From Candidatus Omnitrophota bacterium (GTDB lineage: Bacteria > Omnitrophota > Omnitrophia > Omnitrophales > Aquincolibacteriaceae): 53,112 nt of DNA. The notes under the pieces are model-generated. The model was not told where the DNA came from and searched no databases. It saw nothing but the letters and a program-made list of their open reading frames with translations. Position 1 is the first letter of the stretch. Each line of letters opens with the position of its first letter. The stretch covers positions 1 to 53,112 of the forward strand of contig JACKFM010000009.1 of assembly GCA_020632475.1 (NCBI GenBank), read 5' to 3'. Positions 24,447-33,087 of the stretch are shown here, in pieces. Made by a program: the position numbers and the translations under genes.

Positions 24447-25856
24447 ATGAATCCCTATAACTGCGCGACACTTATTTTTGCTTTCTGCACATTTTTCGTT
24501 GGACTGTTAATCTGGATGAAAAGTGCTGATGATATCGGGAAGCAGTATTTTATCTTTTCTTTCTTTGTAACCCTTTGGGCGTCCGGCTTTTCGATCATGA
24601 TTAGTGAGGGCAATTCATACGAAAATGCCCTTTTTTGGGGGAGGTTTGGTCATGCTGCGGCTTATTTAATCCCCGTAACCTGGTTTCATTTTGTTCTTAT
24701 CTATGTTAAGAAAGTGGGCCGGTTTAAATTTTGGGTGGTTACTTTTTATGTAATTAGTGTAGCTGCCATGTGTTTTGGTTTGACAAAATTAGGAATCAGA
24801 ACAGTCGCCCCTGCCGTTGAGTTCAAATATTATTATCGTGGCGGGATGGCCTGTAATGTGTTTACCGCATTATTTTGCACGCTCGTACCAGCCGGTTTTT
24901 ATGAGCTTTATAAAAAAATCAAAATTTCTTCAAAGCCCGAGACATACCAAATTAGAGGATTTATGCTTGCCTCTGCGTTTGGTTTTGTGGGTGGCGGATT
25001 AGGTATCCCGCTCATGTATGATGTGATATTTCCTCAATATAATCTATTCCTCATGCCTTTTTATCCTTTCATCGTAGCCTACTTCATGATTAAGAAAAAC
25101 CTTTTCAATGAACATGAGCTGGCCTATGCCGCGCACCGTGACAAGTTGGCAGCCATGGGGACCCTGGCGGCCAGTATTAATCACGAAATTAAGAATCCGC
25201 TTTATATTATTAAAGGACTGGCCGAGGGGCATTTGGCGAATCTGAATGACAAAGTTTATTTCGATGAAAAACAGGCGTTTGCCAAGGCAAATGAAATTTT
25301 GCAAAAGGCAGTTATTCAGTCTGATAGAGCCATGCGAATTATGCGTAATTTTGCTGTTTTTGCCAAAAGAAGCAGCAGTGAAGAGCCTAAACCCGAATCG
25401 GTTGATCTGAAACACTTGATCGAAGAACTTTTGCCGTTGATTCAATATGAACTTAAACTCGAAAAAGTGGAACTTAAAGTGGAGGTTGCGCAAAATTTCC
25501 CGTTGTTACAAATAGATCGGCGCCATCTCGAGGAAATCCTTTTTAATATTATTGTGAATGCTTGTCAGGCCATGAAAGGTACGGGCGGAGAAATTCGTAT
25601 TTATGCCGGTGTTAAAAACAAGCAGACTAATATCTGTATTCAGGATAATGGGCCCGGAATCTCACCCGAAGGTGTGAAGAAAATCTTCGAGCCCTTTTAT
25701 ACCACCAAAGAAGAAGGAACAGGGCTTGGTTTGCATATCACCAAGCGATTGGTGGATGTGAATGGCGGCAAGATTCGCGTTGAAAGTCAAGCAGGCCAAG
25801 GAACAAAGTTTATTCTTGAGTTTCAGATAGATTTAACCACGAAAGAGAAGAGATGA
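24447..25856 (+). CDS. 7TM-type sensor histidine kinase, paralogue 1 of 3
   Basis: A 469-residue kinase. About 210 N-terminal residues contain seven hydrophobic helices of the HisK_N/7TM type, with no large extracellular loop. The HisKA box is at about residue 246 (His246 in SINHEIKNP). The HATPase N-box is NIIVNACQAM, G1 is DNGPGIS and G2 is GTGLGLHI. I start at ATG 24447 after GGAGG at 24439-24443. Stop and start of the next gene overlap (ATGA). It probably senses a hydrophobic ligand or membrane state. Confidence 0.88.
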   Translation: MNPYNCATLIFAFCTFFVGLLIWMKSADDIGKQYFIFSFFVTLWASGFSIMISEGNSYENALFWGRFGHAAAYLIPVTWFHFVLIYVKKVGRFKFWVVTFYVISVAAMCFGLTKLGIRTVAPAVEFKYYYRGGMACNVFTALFCTLVPAGFYELYKKIKISSKPETYQIRGFMLASAFGFVGGGLGIPLMYDVIFPQYNLFLMPFYPFIVAYFMIKKNLFNEHELAYAAHRDKLAAMGTLAASINHEIKNPLYIIKGLAEGHLANLNDKVYFDEKQAFAKANEILQKAVIQSDRAMRIMRNFAVFAKRSSSEEPKPESVDLKHLIEELLPLIQYELKLEKVELKVEVAQNFPLLQIDRRHLEEILFNIIVNACQAMKGTGGEIRIYAGVKNKQTNICIQDNGPGISPEGVKKIFEPFYTTKEEGTGLGLHITKRLVDVNGGKIRVESQAGQGTKFILEFQIDLTTKEKR

Positions 25857-27247
25857 ATTTTTACGCATCGTCGGCATTTTTTAACGGGCTGATTGCTTTA
25901 TTCCTGGTCTATTACATTTATTTGCGGGACAAAAAAGATCCGCTTAGCCGGAGCTTCTTGTATTTTGGAATTGTCATATCCGGCTGGAGTTTTCTTTACA
26001 CATTTTGGGCATACGCATCCAGTGCTGCAGAGGCTGAGAAATTTATCCGATTACATATGACGTTTGCGACCTTTATTCCCGCGACTTATTTTCATCTTGT
26101 TTACCACCTGACTTATCAAACACGCTTAAATAGAAGCCTGTTAAAAATTTCCTATGGCATTAGCGTGTTTTATTCATTGCTTTGCCATACGTCTTTAATG
26201 GTTAGCGGAGTTAAACAGGTGGTGTTTTTTGATTTTTGGCCTGCCCCCGGAAAGCTTCTTTTATCGCATGTAATCTATTTTGGATTGTTGATGAGCTATA
26301 GTATGTATCTGCTTATTCAAAAAACATTTTCATCCGGCAGGGCAGACAAGCAACGACTTCAATGGATTCTTGCGGGGTCATTGATTGGTATCGGCGGTGG
26401 GTCGGTGAATTGGCTTTTGTGGTTTGATATTCCGGTGCCGCCGACAACCCATTTTACGGTTGGAATTATGTTTGCTTTGTTTGCTTATGCAATTATCCGA
26501 CACCGGTTGATTGATATTGATGAGGTCCTGCAGATTGCACGCAGAGATAAATTGGCAGCGATTGGTACGCTTGCAGCCAGCATGAATCATGAAATTCGAA
26601 ATCCTCTATTTATTATCAAAGGGGCTGCTGAGACGCATCTTGTTAATGTTAAAGAAGGAATTTATGCCAGTAAAGAAAAGGCGCTGGATAAAGCAAATCA
26701 GATTTTAGCGACATCATTTGATCAGGCGCAAAGAGCGATTGATTTGATGAAAACCTTTTCTGAGTTTGCCAAAAAGGATAATGACCGTAAAGTGAGAATA
26801 GAGGAAGTCTATTTAAAGGAGGTGTTTGAGAATATTCAAACGCTTATTGATTATGAGCTTAAACTGGATAAAGCTGAGATGCTAGTCGATATCCCCGAAA
26901 GCTTAATGTTGAGTGTCGACCGCCGTCATCTTGAAGAAATCCTCTTTAATCTCTTAATCAATGCCTGCCAGGCGATGAAAGCAGCAGGGGGTAAAATTGA
27001 ATTAAGAGCAACCTTTCAAAATAACAAAACTCAGATCATGATTTCAGACACAGGCCCGGGAATCCCAAAAGATAAATTGAGCCAGATTTTCGATCCTTTT
27101 TATACCTCTAAAGAGGAAGGAACCGGTCTTGGGCTTTATATTACCAAACAACTGGTAGAACGAAATGGCGGAACAATTACAGTTCAGAGTCAACCAGGGC
27201 AGGGCACAAAGTTTATTCTCGAATTTAATATAACGGAGATGAAATAA
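25853..27247 (+). CDS. 7TM-type sensor histidine kinase, paralogue 2 of 3
   Basis: A 464-residue tandem paralogue of the preceding kinase, with a seven-helix N-terminus (residues about 1-220), HisKA with His246 in SMNHEIRNP, N-box NLLINACQAM, G1 DTGPGIPKDK and G2 GTGLGLYI. The kinase domains of the three neighbours are far more alike than their membrane regions, which points to shared output but different inputs. Its ATG overlaps the previous stop. Confidence 0.9.
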   Translation: MNFYASSAFFNGLIALFLVYYIYLRDKKDPLSRSFLYFGIVISGWSFLYTFWAYASSAAEAEKFIRLHMTFATFIPATYFHLVYHLTYQTRLNRSLLKISYGISVFYSLLCHTSLMVSGVKQVVFFDFWPAPGKLLLSHVIYFGLLMSYSMYLLIQKTFSSGRADKQRLQWILAGSLIGIGGGSVNWLLWFDIPVPPTTHFTVGIMFALFAYAIIRHRLIDIDEVLQIARRDKLAAIGTLAASMNHEIRNPLFIIKGAAETHLVNVKEGIYASKEKALDKANQILATSFDQAQRAIDLMKTFSEFAKKDNDRKVRIEEVYLKEVFENIQTLIDYELKLDKAEMLVDIPESLMLSVDRRHLEEILFNLLINACQAMKAAGGKIELRATFQNNKTQIMISDTGPGIPKDKLSQIFDPFYTSKEEGTGLGLYITKQLVERNGGTITVQSQPGQGTKFILEFNITEMK

Positions 27248-27248
27248 G

Positions 27249-28640
27249 ATGCCGCTTTATTATCCGATTGTCAGCTTTTGTAACGGACTGATCGCTTTAT
27301 TAATTGGTATCTACGCCTTAAAAAATTCAGTTCGCCAAAAGATCTACCGAAGTCTGGCGATGTTTATGATTGGTGTCGCGTTATGGGGTATTTTTTATGC
27401 GATGTGGCAGATGCAGACAGAGAAAGAAGCCGCTTTGTTTTATATCCGTTTGACCATGCTTTTTTGTAATTATATTCCCTTTGGATTTTTGTGGTTTGTG
27501 CGGGATGTGGTTGAGGATAGATCTACTTCGGTACGGCCAGTTTATTTTCTTGCTCCCACCTTTGTAGGAGTGTTTCAATTCTCACCCTTGATGATCAAAG
27601 ACGTGCAGCCGAGATTGCAATTTCAATATTGGCCGATCCCTGATTTATTGATGCAGATTTGGATTTTTATTTTTACAGGGATAATCGCTTATTGTTTTAT
27701 CCTGCTCTTTAAAACATGGGCAAGATCTACAGGCATCCGCCGTTGGCAGCTTCGCTGGGTGACGCTGACAACGCTTTTTGTCTGGTTGGGCGGGCTTACA
27801 AATTGGTTTCTATGGTTTGACATTCCGATTCCTCCGGTGCCGAATATTTCGGTCGCCTTATTTTTAATGCTCCTGGCATATGCCATGATTAGACGTAACT
27901 TATTTGATATTGAGGCAATTGCCGATTTGATTCATGAGACCAAGCTTTCGGCGATTGGAGCTCTTACAGCCAGTATGAATCACGAAATCAAAAACCCGCT
28001 GTTTGTGATTAAAGGCAAAACCGAGTCTTTTTTGAATGCGCTTGAAAATAATATCTATGCCGATGACCGGGAAGCTTTGCATAAGGCAAAGGAGACACTT
28101 CAAACGACCCAGGAGCAGGTCAATCGTGCCATGCGGATCATGCAGGATTTCTCCAATTTTTCAAAACGGCAGCAAGACACTCATTCCGGGGTGAAATATG
28201 CCCGGATTAATGAGGTGATCGAAAAAATACTGCCTTTTATCCGTTATGAACTGGAATTTGACAAAATTGAATTAAAAATGGACTTGCTCGAACCATTATC
28301 TGCGCTGGCTGTGGAAGCCGGGCATCTGGAGGAAATTTTTCTTAATTTAATCCTGAATGCCTGCCAGGCGATGAAAGCAACCGGGGGCAAGATTAAAATA
28401 AGCGCATCCTCTCAAGACGGCAAGGGCCGGATTGTCGTTACCGATAACGGGCCGGGGATACCGGATGAGATTTTAAAGGTGCTTTTTGAGCCTTTCCGGA
28501 CCACTAAAGAGCGGGGCAATGGTCTTGGGCTTTATATTACCAAACAGCTGGTCGAGCGCAATAATGGCCAAATTCGTGTTGAAAGCATCCCCTCCAAAGG
28601 TACTTCATTCTTCCTAACCTTTTATATTGTAAAGAGTTAA
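27249..28640 (+). CDS. 7TM-type sensor histidine kinase, paralogue 3 of 3
   Basis: A 463-residue third paralogue with the same layout: seven hydrophobic helices, HisKA with His245 in SMNHEIKNP, N-box LILNACQAM, G1 DNGPGIPDE, and G2 GNGLGLYI where the usual Thr is Asn. It begins one base after the previous stop, so the three kinases are translated from one message. Confidence 0.9.
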   Translation: MPLYYPIVSFCNGLIALLIGIYALKNSVRQKIYRSLAMFMIGVALWGIFYAMWQMQTEKEAALFYIRLTMLFCNYIPFGFLWFVRDVVEDRSTSVRPVYFLAPTFVGVFQFSPLMIKDVQPRLQFQYWPIPDLLMQIWIFIFTGIIAYCFILLFKTWARSTGIRRWQLRWVTLTTLFVWLGGLTNWFLWFDIPIPPVPNISVALFLMLLAYAMIRRNLFDIEAIADLIHETKLSAIGALTASMNHEIKNPLFVIKGKTESFLNALENNIYADDREALHKAKETLQTTQEQVNRAMRIMQDFSNFSKRQQDTHSGVKYARINEVIEKILPFIRYELEFDKIELKMDLLEPLSALAVEAGHLEEIFLNLILNACQAMKATGGKIKISASSQDGKGRIVVTDNGPGIPDEILKVLFEPFRTTKERGNGLGLYITKQLVERNNGQIRVESIPSKGTSFFLTFYIVKS

Positions 28641-28784
28641 CTTCATAAAAACATTTCTAAATAGGATGCCTTTATGAGTTATGGCATAATTAATCATACT
28701 CTATAGCAGCACCGGTGGTGAGGTTATAACCCTCAATCCCTACAGGACTTAGGCCATTTGGCCGATACTTATGCGTACGGCGTA
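28641..28784 (+). promoter_or_regulatory. palindrome-rich intergenic segment, possible structured leader
   Basis: No gene is visible. Short palindromes cluster here: CACCGGTG at 28710-28717, GTTATAAC at 28723-28730 inside TGAGG...CCTCA, GGCC-ATTT-GGCC at 28752-28763 and CGTACG at 28774-28779. Together they would fold as a chain of small hairpins ahead of the acyl-ACP reductase gene. I do not recognise a known riboswitch class. Confidence 0.35.
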
Positions 28785-28925
28785 TAGTCATAAGTTATAG
28801 GTTTTAAGTTTTAAGTACGCAGTGTCACAAATGCTTTTGGGACAAAACGTGACTTAAAACTTATGACTTAGAACCTAAAACTATCACGTCTTAAAACTTA
28901 CCACTTACAACTTAAAACTATTAAG
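28785..28925. repeat. heptad-arm element E (inverted relative to A-C)
   Basis: A left arm of TAAGNNN heptads (28785-28815) precedes a core with CACAAATGCTTTTG flanked by TGTC and GACA, and a long right arm of ACTTANN heptads reaches 28925. It ends 17 bases before the TTG start of the reductase gene, so it sits in the leader of the acyl/kinase operon. Confidence 0.88.
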
Positions 28926-28941
28926 TACACAGGAAACGACC

Positions 28942-30498
28942 TTGATCGAGATTAAAACGAAAAAACTGATCAACGCACCTCGCTGGAAGGTTCTGCGCCT
29001 GATTACCTGCATTAAAGAGTTTCCGCAATACATGCCCAATGTTAAGCAGTGTGATGTGGTCGAAAAACGTTTTCGTGGGGCCGTGACCGAATGGAACGTT
29101 GAAGTTGATAATATGCCCTTTACCTGGCGCCAGCAGGATGATTTTGATATTCCCAATTTTTTGATTAAATTCAAGCTCATTAGCGGTGATCTTGAGCGTT
29201 TTCAGGGTTCGTGGATTTTATGCGAGAGTGAAGGCGGCGGAACTGAAGTAACGGTCGAAGCCAGCGTCAAATTGGGTATTCCTATTCTTGAAGAGGTGAT
29301 CGGCGGACAGATTGCTGAAAAGCTCAGAAAAAATTTTGATTTAATGCTTGAAGCCATTAACGAGAGATTAACGCTGCGGCGTTATAAGAATATTAAGAAC
29401 CGTGCGATTAGTGATATTAAAGGGTTTGCCGTGATCGGGCACCCCTATAACATGCAGCATCTTGTACGGATTATTAAATATTACAATCCCGATTTTATCG
29501 GGCCTTCACGTGATTTCCTTTTGAAAATTTTTGATATGGCGCCGTCCTACAGTTCTTCGCAGATTAAGGGATTTAAATCCAAGACAGGTAAGGAAGTCGA
29601 CGGTATTTTTGTCATGTGTCCGATGATACCGGCGAGTTTGGTGCTTGATGCCGACAAGGTGCTCAAAAAAGTGATTCAGGCCTGCAAGATCGCCGAAGAA
29701 CACGGCGTTGGTATTGTGACCCTTGGCGGATTTACATCCATTGCCGGTGAAAGGTTTAGTCAGACATTACTGGATGCGGTACATGTTCCGATTACAACCG
29801 GAAACACCTTCACCAGTGCGATGGTCATTGCCGGAGTTGAAAAAGCGGCCGGTTTGATGGGCGTAAATCTTGAGCATGCGAAAGTGACCATCATCGGCGG
29901 AAACGGTGATATCGGCGGAGCTTGCGCAAGAGTGCTTTGCCGTCAGGTGAAAGAACTGACGATTACGGGCCGTAATCCGCGTAACCTGATGATTAAAGGG
30001 CGTATTCTGGCGGATATGGGCACGGCCCGTATTTCAACCAGTCTGGATAATAATGAAGCGGTTAAAGATGCCGACATTGTGATTGCCGCAGCCAGCAGCA
30101 CTAGCACTATTGTCGATTTTAAATGTTTTAAACCCGGTGTGATTGTCTGTGACGTCGGGTACCCCAAAAACATTTCCTATACGGATTGTGACCGCGACGA
30201 TATTCTTATCTTTTCAGGCGGAATCTGTTCAATCCCTTCTGAATTCAGCCTCGGATTTGACCTGGGGCTCCCTCAAAAGAATGTTCTCTACGGCTGTTTT
30301 GCCGAAGCCATCCTGCTTGATCTTGAAGAACGTTATGAAAATTTTTCATGGGGGAAAGGCAGCATTACGCCCGACAGGATTCGCTACATTCGTGAAGTGG
30401 GTTTAAAACATGGGTTTGATGTGGCTCCGTTTTTCTGGGGGAACCGCATTGTTCCGGATGAAGAAGTTGAAAAGATCGCAAAGTTGAAAACGGGATAA
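28942..30498 (+). CDS. SRPBCC domain fused to long-chain acyl-ACP reductase (AAR-like)
   Basis: A 518-residue fusion. Residues about 1-145 look like an SRPBCC/polyketide-cyclase lipid-binding domain. Residues about 160-518 closely resemble cyanobacterial acyl-ACP reductase (EC 1.2.1.80), which reduces acyl-ACP to fatty aldehyde with NADPH. Shared motifs are GGFTSI (262-267), TTGNT (285-289), the nucleotide motif GGNGDIGG (319-326), DVGYPKN, and GCFAEAILL, whose Cys452 aligns with the catalytic Cys294 of Synechococcus AAR. ENFSWGKGSIT also matches. The start is TTG with AGGA seven bases upstream. No aldehyde-deformylating oxygenase is in the window, so the aldehyde probably goes elsewhere. It lies three bases before the SDR-acyltransferase gene. 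Confidence 0.87.
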   Translation: MIEIKTKKLINAPRWKVLRLITCIKEFPQYMPNVKQCDVVEKRFRGAVTEWNVEVDNMPFTWRQQDDFDIPNFLIKFKLISGDLERFQGSWILCESEGGGTEVTVEASVKLGIPILEEVIGGQIAEKLRKNFDLMLEAINERLTLRRYKNIKNRAISDIKGFAVIGHPYNMQHLVRIIKYYNPDFIGPSRDFLLKIFDMAPSYSSSQIKGFKSKTGKEVDGIFVMCPMIPASLVLDADKVLKKVIQACKIAEEHGVGIVTLGGFTSIAGERFSQTLLDAVHVPITTGNTFTSAMVIAGVEKAAGLMGVNLEHAKVTIIGGNGDIGGACARVLCRQVKELTITGRNPRNLMIKGRILADMGTARISTSLDNNEAVKDADIVIAAASSTSTIVDFKCFKPGVIVCDVGYPKNISYTDCDRDDILIFSGGICSIPSEFSLGFDLGLPQKNVLYGCFAEAILLDLEERYENFSWGKGSITPDRIRYIREVGLKHGFDVAPFFWGNRIVPDEEVEKIAKLKTG

Positions 30499-30501
30499 TC
30501 T

Positions 30502-33087
30502 ATGAAAGTCCTCGTCACCGGAGCAACGGGGTTTGTCGGCTCGGCACTGACCCGGCATTTGCTCAAACAGGGCTACGAAGTCCGCATTCTTGTCCGCCGC
30601 AAAAAATTTCAATACATCCTCAAAGGTTTAGACGTTGAAATTTTTGACGGTGATGTCACACATCCCGAGGCAGTGGATAGGGCCGTCGAGGGTTGTGATG
30701 TGGTCTTTGACGTCGCTTCGGTCTATCAGTTCTACCCCTTTTGGGAAAAACAAGCCAAGTCCCTTTACAAAGTCAATGTCCAGGGCACTGTCAACTTACT
30801 GAATGCCTCTCTCAAACATGGGATCAAGCGCTTTATTCACACCAGCTCGATTGCGGCCATCGGCAAACGCAAAGACGGAAAACCCTCGGATGAAACCACG
30901 CCCTTTAATTTTAAAGGGGCCAGCCACTACGCGCGTTCCAAATATCTGGCCGAGCAGGAAGTTCTGAAATTCTGTCAAAAAGGTTTAGAGTGTGTCATCC
31001 TCAATCCAGGGATTGTGATCGGCGCAAGAGATTACAAACCGACTCCTTCAGGAGAGGTTCTTGTCAAGTTTCTGAATCAAAGTTATCCGGGATATTTTGA
31101 GACCCTTTGGGCGGTGGCCGATGTCGACGATGTTGCCCGGGCCCACATTACCGCTATCACTCGCGGACGTTCGGGAGAACGTTACGTGCTTTGTAACCAG
31201 GAACACTACACGTTGAAAGAAATTTTTCAGATTGCGGAAAAAATTTCAGGGATCAAAGCCCCGCGTCTTAAAATCCCTTTTCCGGTTCTTTTAGCCGTTG
31301 TGTATATCGACGAATTTCTCTCTCATACGGTGCTGCATAAAAAGCCGCTTTTACCCACCGAAGGTGTGCATTTCTGCAAAATGTCGATGCGTTTTGATAC
31401 CGCCAAGGCGGTCAGGGAATTGGGCTATGAAGCCGCACCGATCGAAGAGACACTTCGTAAAGCCATTAGCTGGTACCGTAAAAATGCCTATATCGGTCCG
31501 CGTGGTTATTTTCGGGTCAAGGCGGGTGGCTCCAGACTTGTTCGCAGCTTTATGCGCGCAATCGGGATGCACACACTGACCGACAAATTGACGTTTGGAA
31601 CTTTGTCCTATTTTTTAATCGGGCAGGGACTGGGGCTGCTTGAAACAATCGGTGTTAAGGCTAAAGAAGACGGCTGGCGAAAGGTTACCCGCTGTTATTT
31701 GCGAACCGAAGAATCGAAATTCGGTCTTACGGCCATGGGGCTTGACTTTTGGTCGAATGCTAAGCCGGACACATCCGTCAAGGATGTGCCAGGCAGTAGC
31801 CGCGCATCGGCGGCGGCTAAGACTCATTTAATCAAGCGTCTGCAGACATTTTTAAAAGAATCTCCTGAAACACATTACGAAATCACCTGGAATATTTTTT
31901 CATCCGATTACCGTAAAAAAGAATCGGTTGATCTTGTGGAAGCCGAATTTGACAGTTCTGGCCAACTTATCCGGATTCAACCGCATTTTGACGGGGTCTC
32001 ATCCGAACTGCTTGAGGTGATTAAAGCGGCTTATAATCAGACCCGAGACCTGCCGGACAAAAAACGCCCGCTTATCCTGAAGAAACAGTTGTCTAAACTG
32101 AAAAGCGGTGCAAACAGGTCTTTGGTGAATCGTATTCTTTCAGCGGCCTTTATTGTTTTTGAACAGGCGCCGCGTTTTGAGTGTCCCGATTTTGTTCGAT
32201 ATAAACACCCGGGTTTCGGGCTGCTTAATATTGTCTGCCGTTTTTCTGAAGATCTGGAGTATGCGGATCTCTGGTTTCAGTTTCAGCATAGTCCGATTGA
32301 CGGCGTACCGGCTCAGGAAATGCTCGACCGGCTTATCCTCCAGTGGGGAAGAAAAAAAGAACTGCGCTTTCCCTCGATTGAAAACCGTCCCAAACCTGAG
32401 GCTAAACTTTGCTCAACAAAGGATGGGCAGAAAGGCGCTTATTATATTTCGCAGTTTTTTGATTTCAGGCCCTTTTTAAAATTCAGAAAAGCACTTAACA
32501 ACCGGTTTGCCTCAAAACCGAGGCGCACGATCACGGCAGGGGCACTTTTGATGTGGAAGCTTGCGGAATTTCGTGAATTTGAAGACATTAAGTTTGTGCT
32601 GCCCGTTGATTTAATGACGACCGAGACAAGCAGGCGTACACTGGGATTTGTGTTTATCCGGCCCAGCGCTTATTTTGATAAAAACCGTCCTGATCGCGGA
32701 TTTTTTAAATTTCAGCATGAGTTTAATCAGCAGCTTTTGGCCACACGCCGGCGCGAAAGTGTGGGATGGCGTCTGTTGAACCGTCTGGCGCTGGCGCCTC
32801 CTTTTATGTATGCCCTGACCGCCAGTGTCCTGAAAGACGGCATGCATGAAAGTGTGGGGTCAGTCGGACTGACCATTATTAAGAAATCCGAGATTTTTAT
32901 GGCGCCATACAGTGATGTTCACTCGAATGGTTTTATTGCTCTGAGCAAATTTACAACACCGACTGAAGACGGCGGCAAAGCCTGTGTGGTCAGCATCAAA
33001 GGCCCCAAGGAAAAAATAGAACGCTACATCAGTATTCTGGATGAAGTTTTTCACCGGGGAATTGCAGAAGATGAGCTTTATTTTTAA
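30502..33087 (+). CDS. extended SDR fused to CAT-like (HxxxD) acyltransferase
   Basis: An 861-residue fusion. Residues about 1-330 form an extended short-chain dehydrogenase with GATGFVG at the N-terminus and catalytic Tyr143/Lys147 (YARSK), of the dihydroflavonol-reductase/sugar-epimerase-like kind. Residues about 355-861 include HSPIDG (His596, Asp600), the HxxxD core of chloramphenicol-acetyltransferase-like, condensation and wax-synthase-type acyltransferases. A plausible role is reduction of a keto or aldehyde group followed by acyl transfer to form an ester. The substrate is unknown. The gene is tightly linked to the AAR fusion and overlaps the next kinase gene by 17 bases. Confidence 0.8.
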   Translation: MKVLVTGATGFVGSALTRHLLKQGYEVRILVRRKKFQYILKGLDVEIFDGDVTHPEAVDRAVEGCDVVFDVASVYQFYPFWEKQAKSLYKVNVQGTVNLLNASLKHGIKRFIHTSSIAAIGKRKDGKPSDETTPFNFKGASHYARSKYLAEQEVLKFCQKGLECVILNPGIVIGARDYKPTPSGEVLVKFLNQSYPGYFETLWAVADVDDVARAHITAITRGRSGERYVLCNQEHYTLKEIFQIAEKISGIKAPRLKIPFPVLLAVVYIDEFLSHTVLHKKPLLPTEGVHFCKMSMRFDTAKAVRELGYEAAPIEETLRKAISWYRKNAYIGPRGYFRVKAGGSRLVRSFMRAIGMHTLTDKLTFGTLSYFLIGQGLGLLETIGVKAKEDGWRKVTRCYLRTEESKFGLTAMGLDFWSNAKPDTSVKDVPGSSRASAAAKTHLIKRLQTFLKESPETHYEITWNIFSSDYRKKESVDLVEAEFDSSGQLIRIQPHFDGVSSELLEVIKAAYNQTRDLPDKKRPLILKKQLSKLKSGANRSLVNRILSAAFIVFEQAPRFECPDFVRYKHPGFGLLNIVCRFSEDLEYADLWFQFQHSPIDGVPAQEMLDRLILQWGRKKELRFPSIENRPKPEAKLCSTKDGQKGAYYISQFFDFRPFLKFRKALNNRFASKPRRTITAGALLMWKLAEFREFEDIKFVLPVDLMTTETSRRTLGFVFIRPSAYFDKNRPDRGFFKFQHEFNQQLLATRRRESVGWRLLNRLALAPPFMYALTASVLKDGMHESVGSVGLTIIKKSEIFMAPYSDVHSNGFIALSKFTTPTEDGGKACVVSIKGPKEKIERYISILDEVFHRGIAEDELYF

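Noticed and set aside
28942..30498. Alkane biosynthesis (AAR with aldehyde-deformylating oxygenase)
   Set aside because: Only the reductase half is seen; no ferritin-like oxygenase gene occurs in the window, so hydrocarbon output is not supported.
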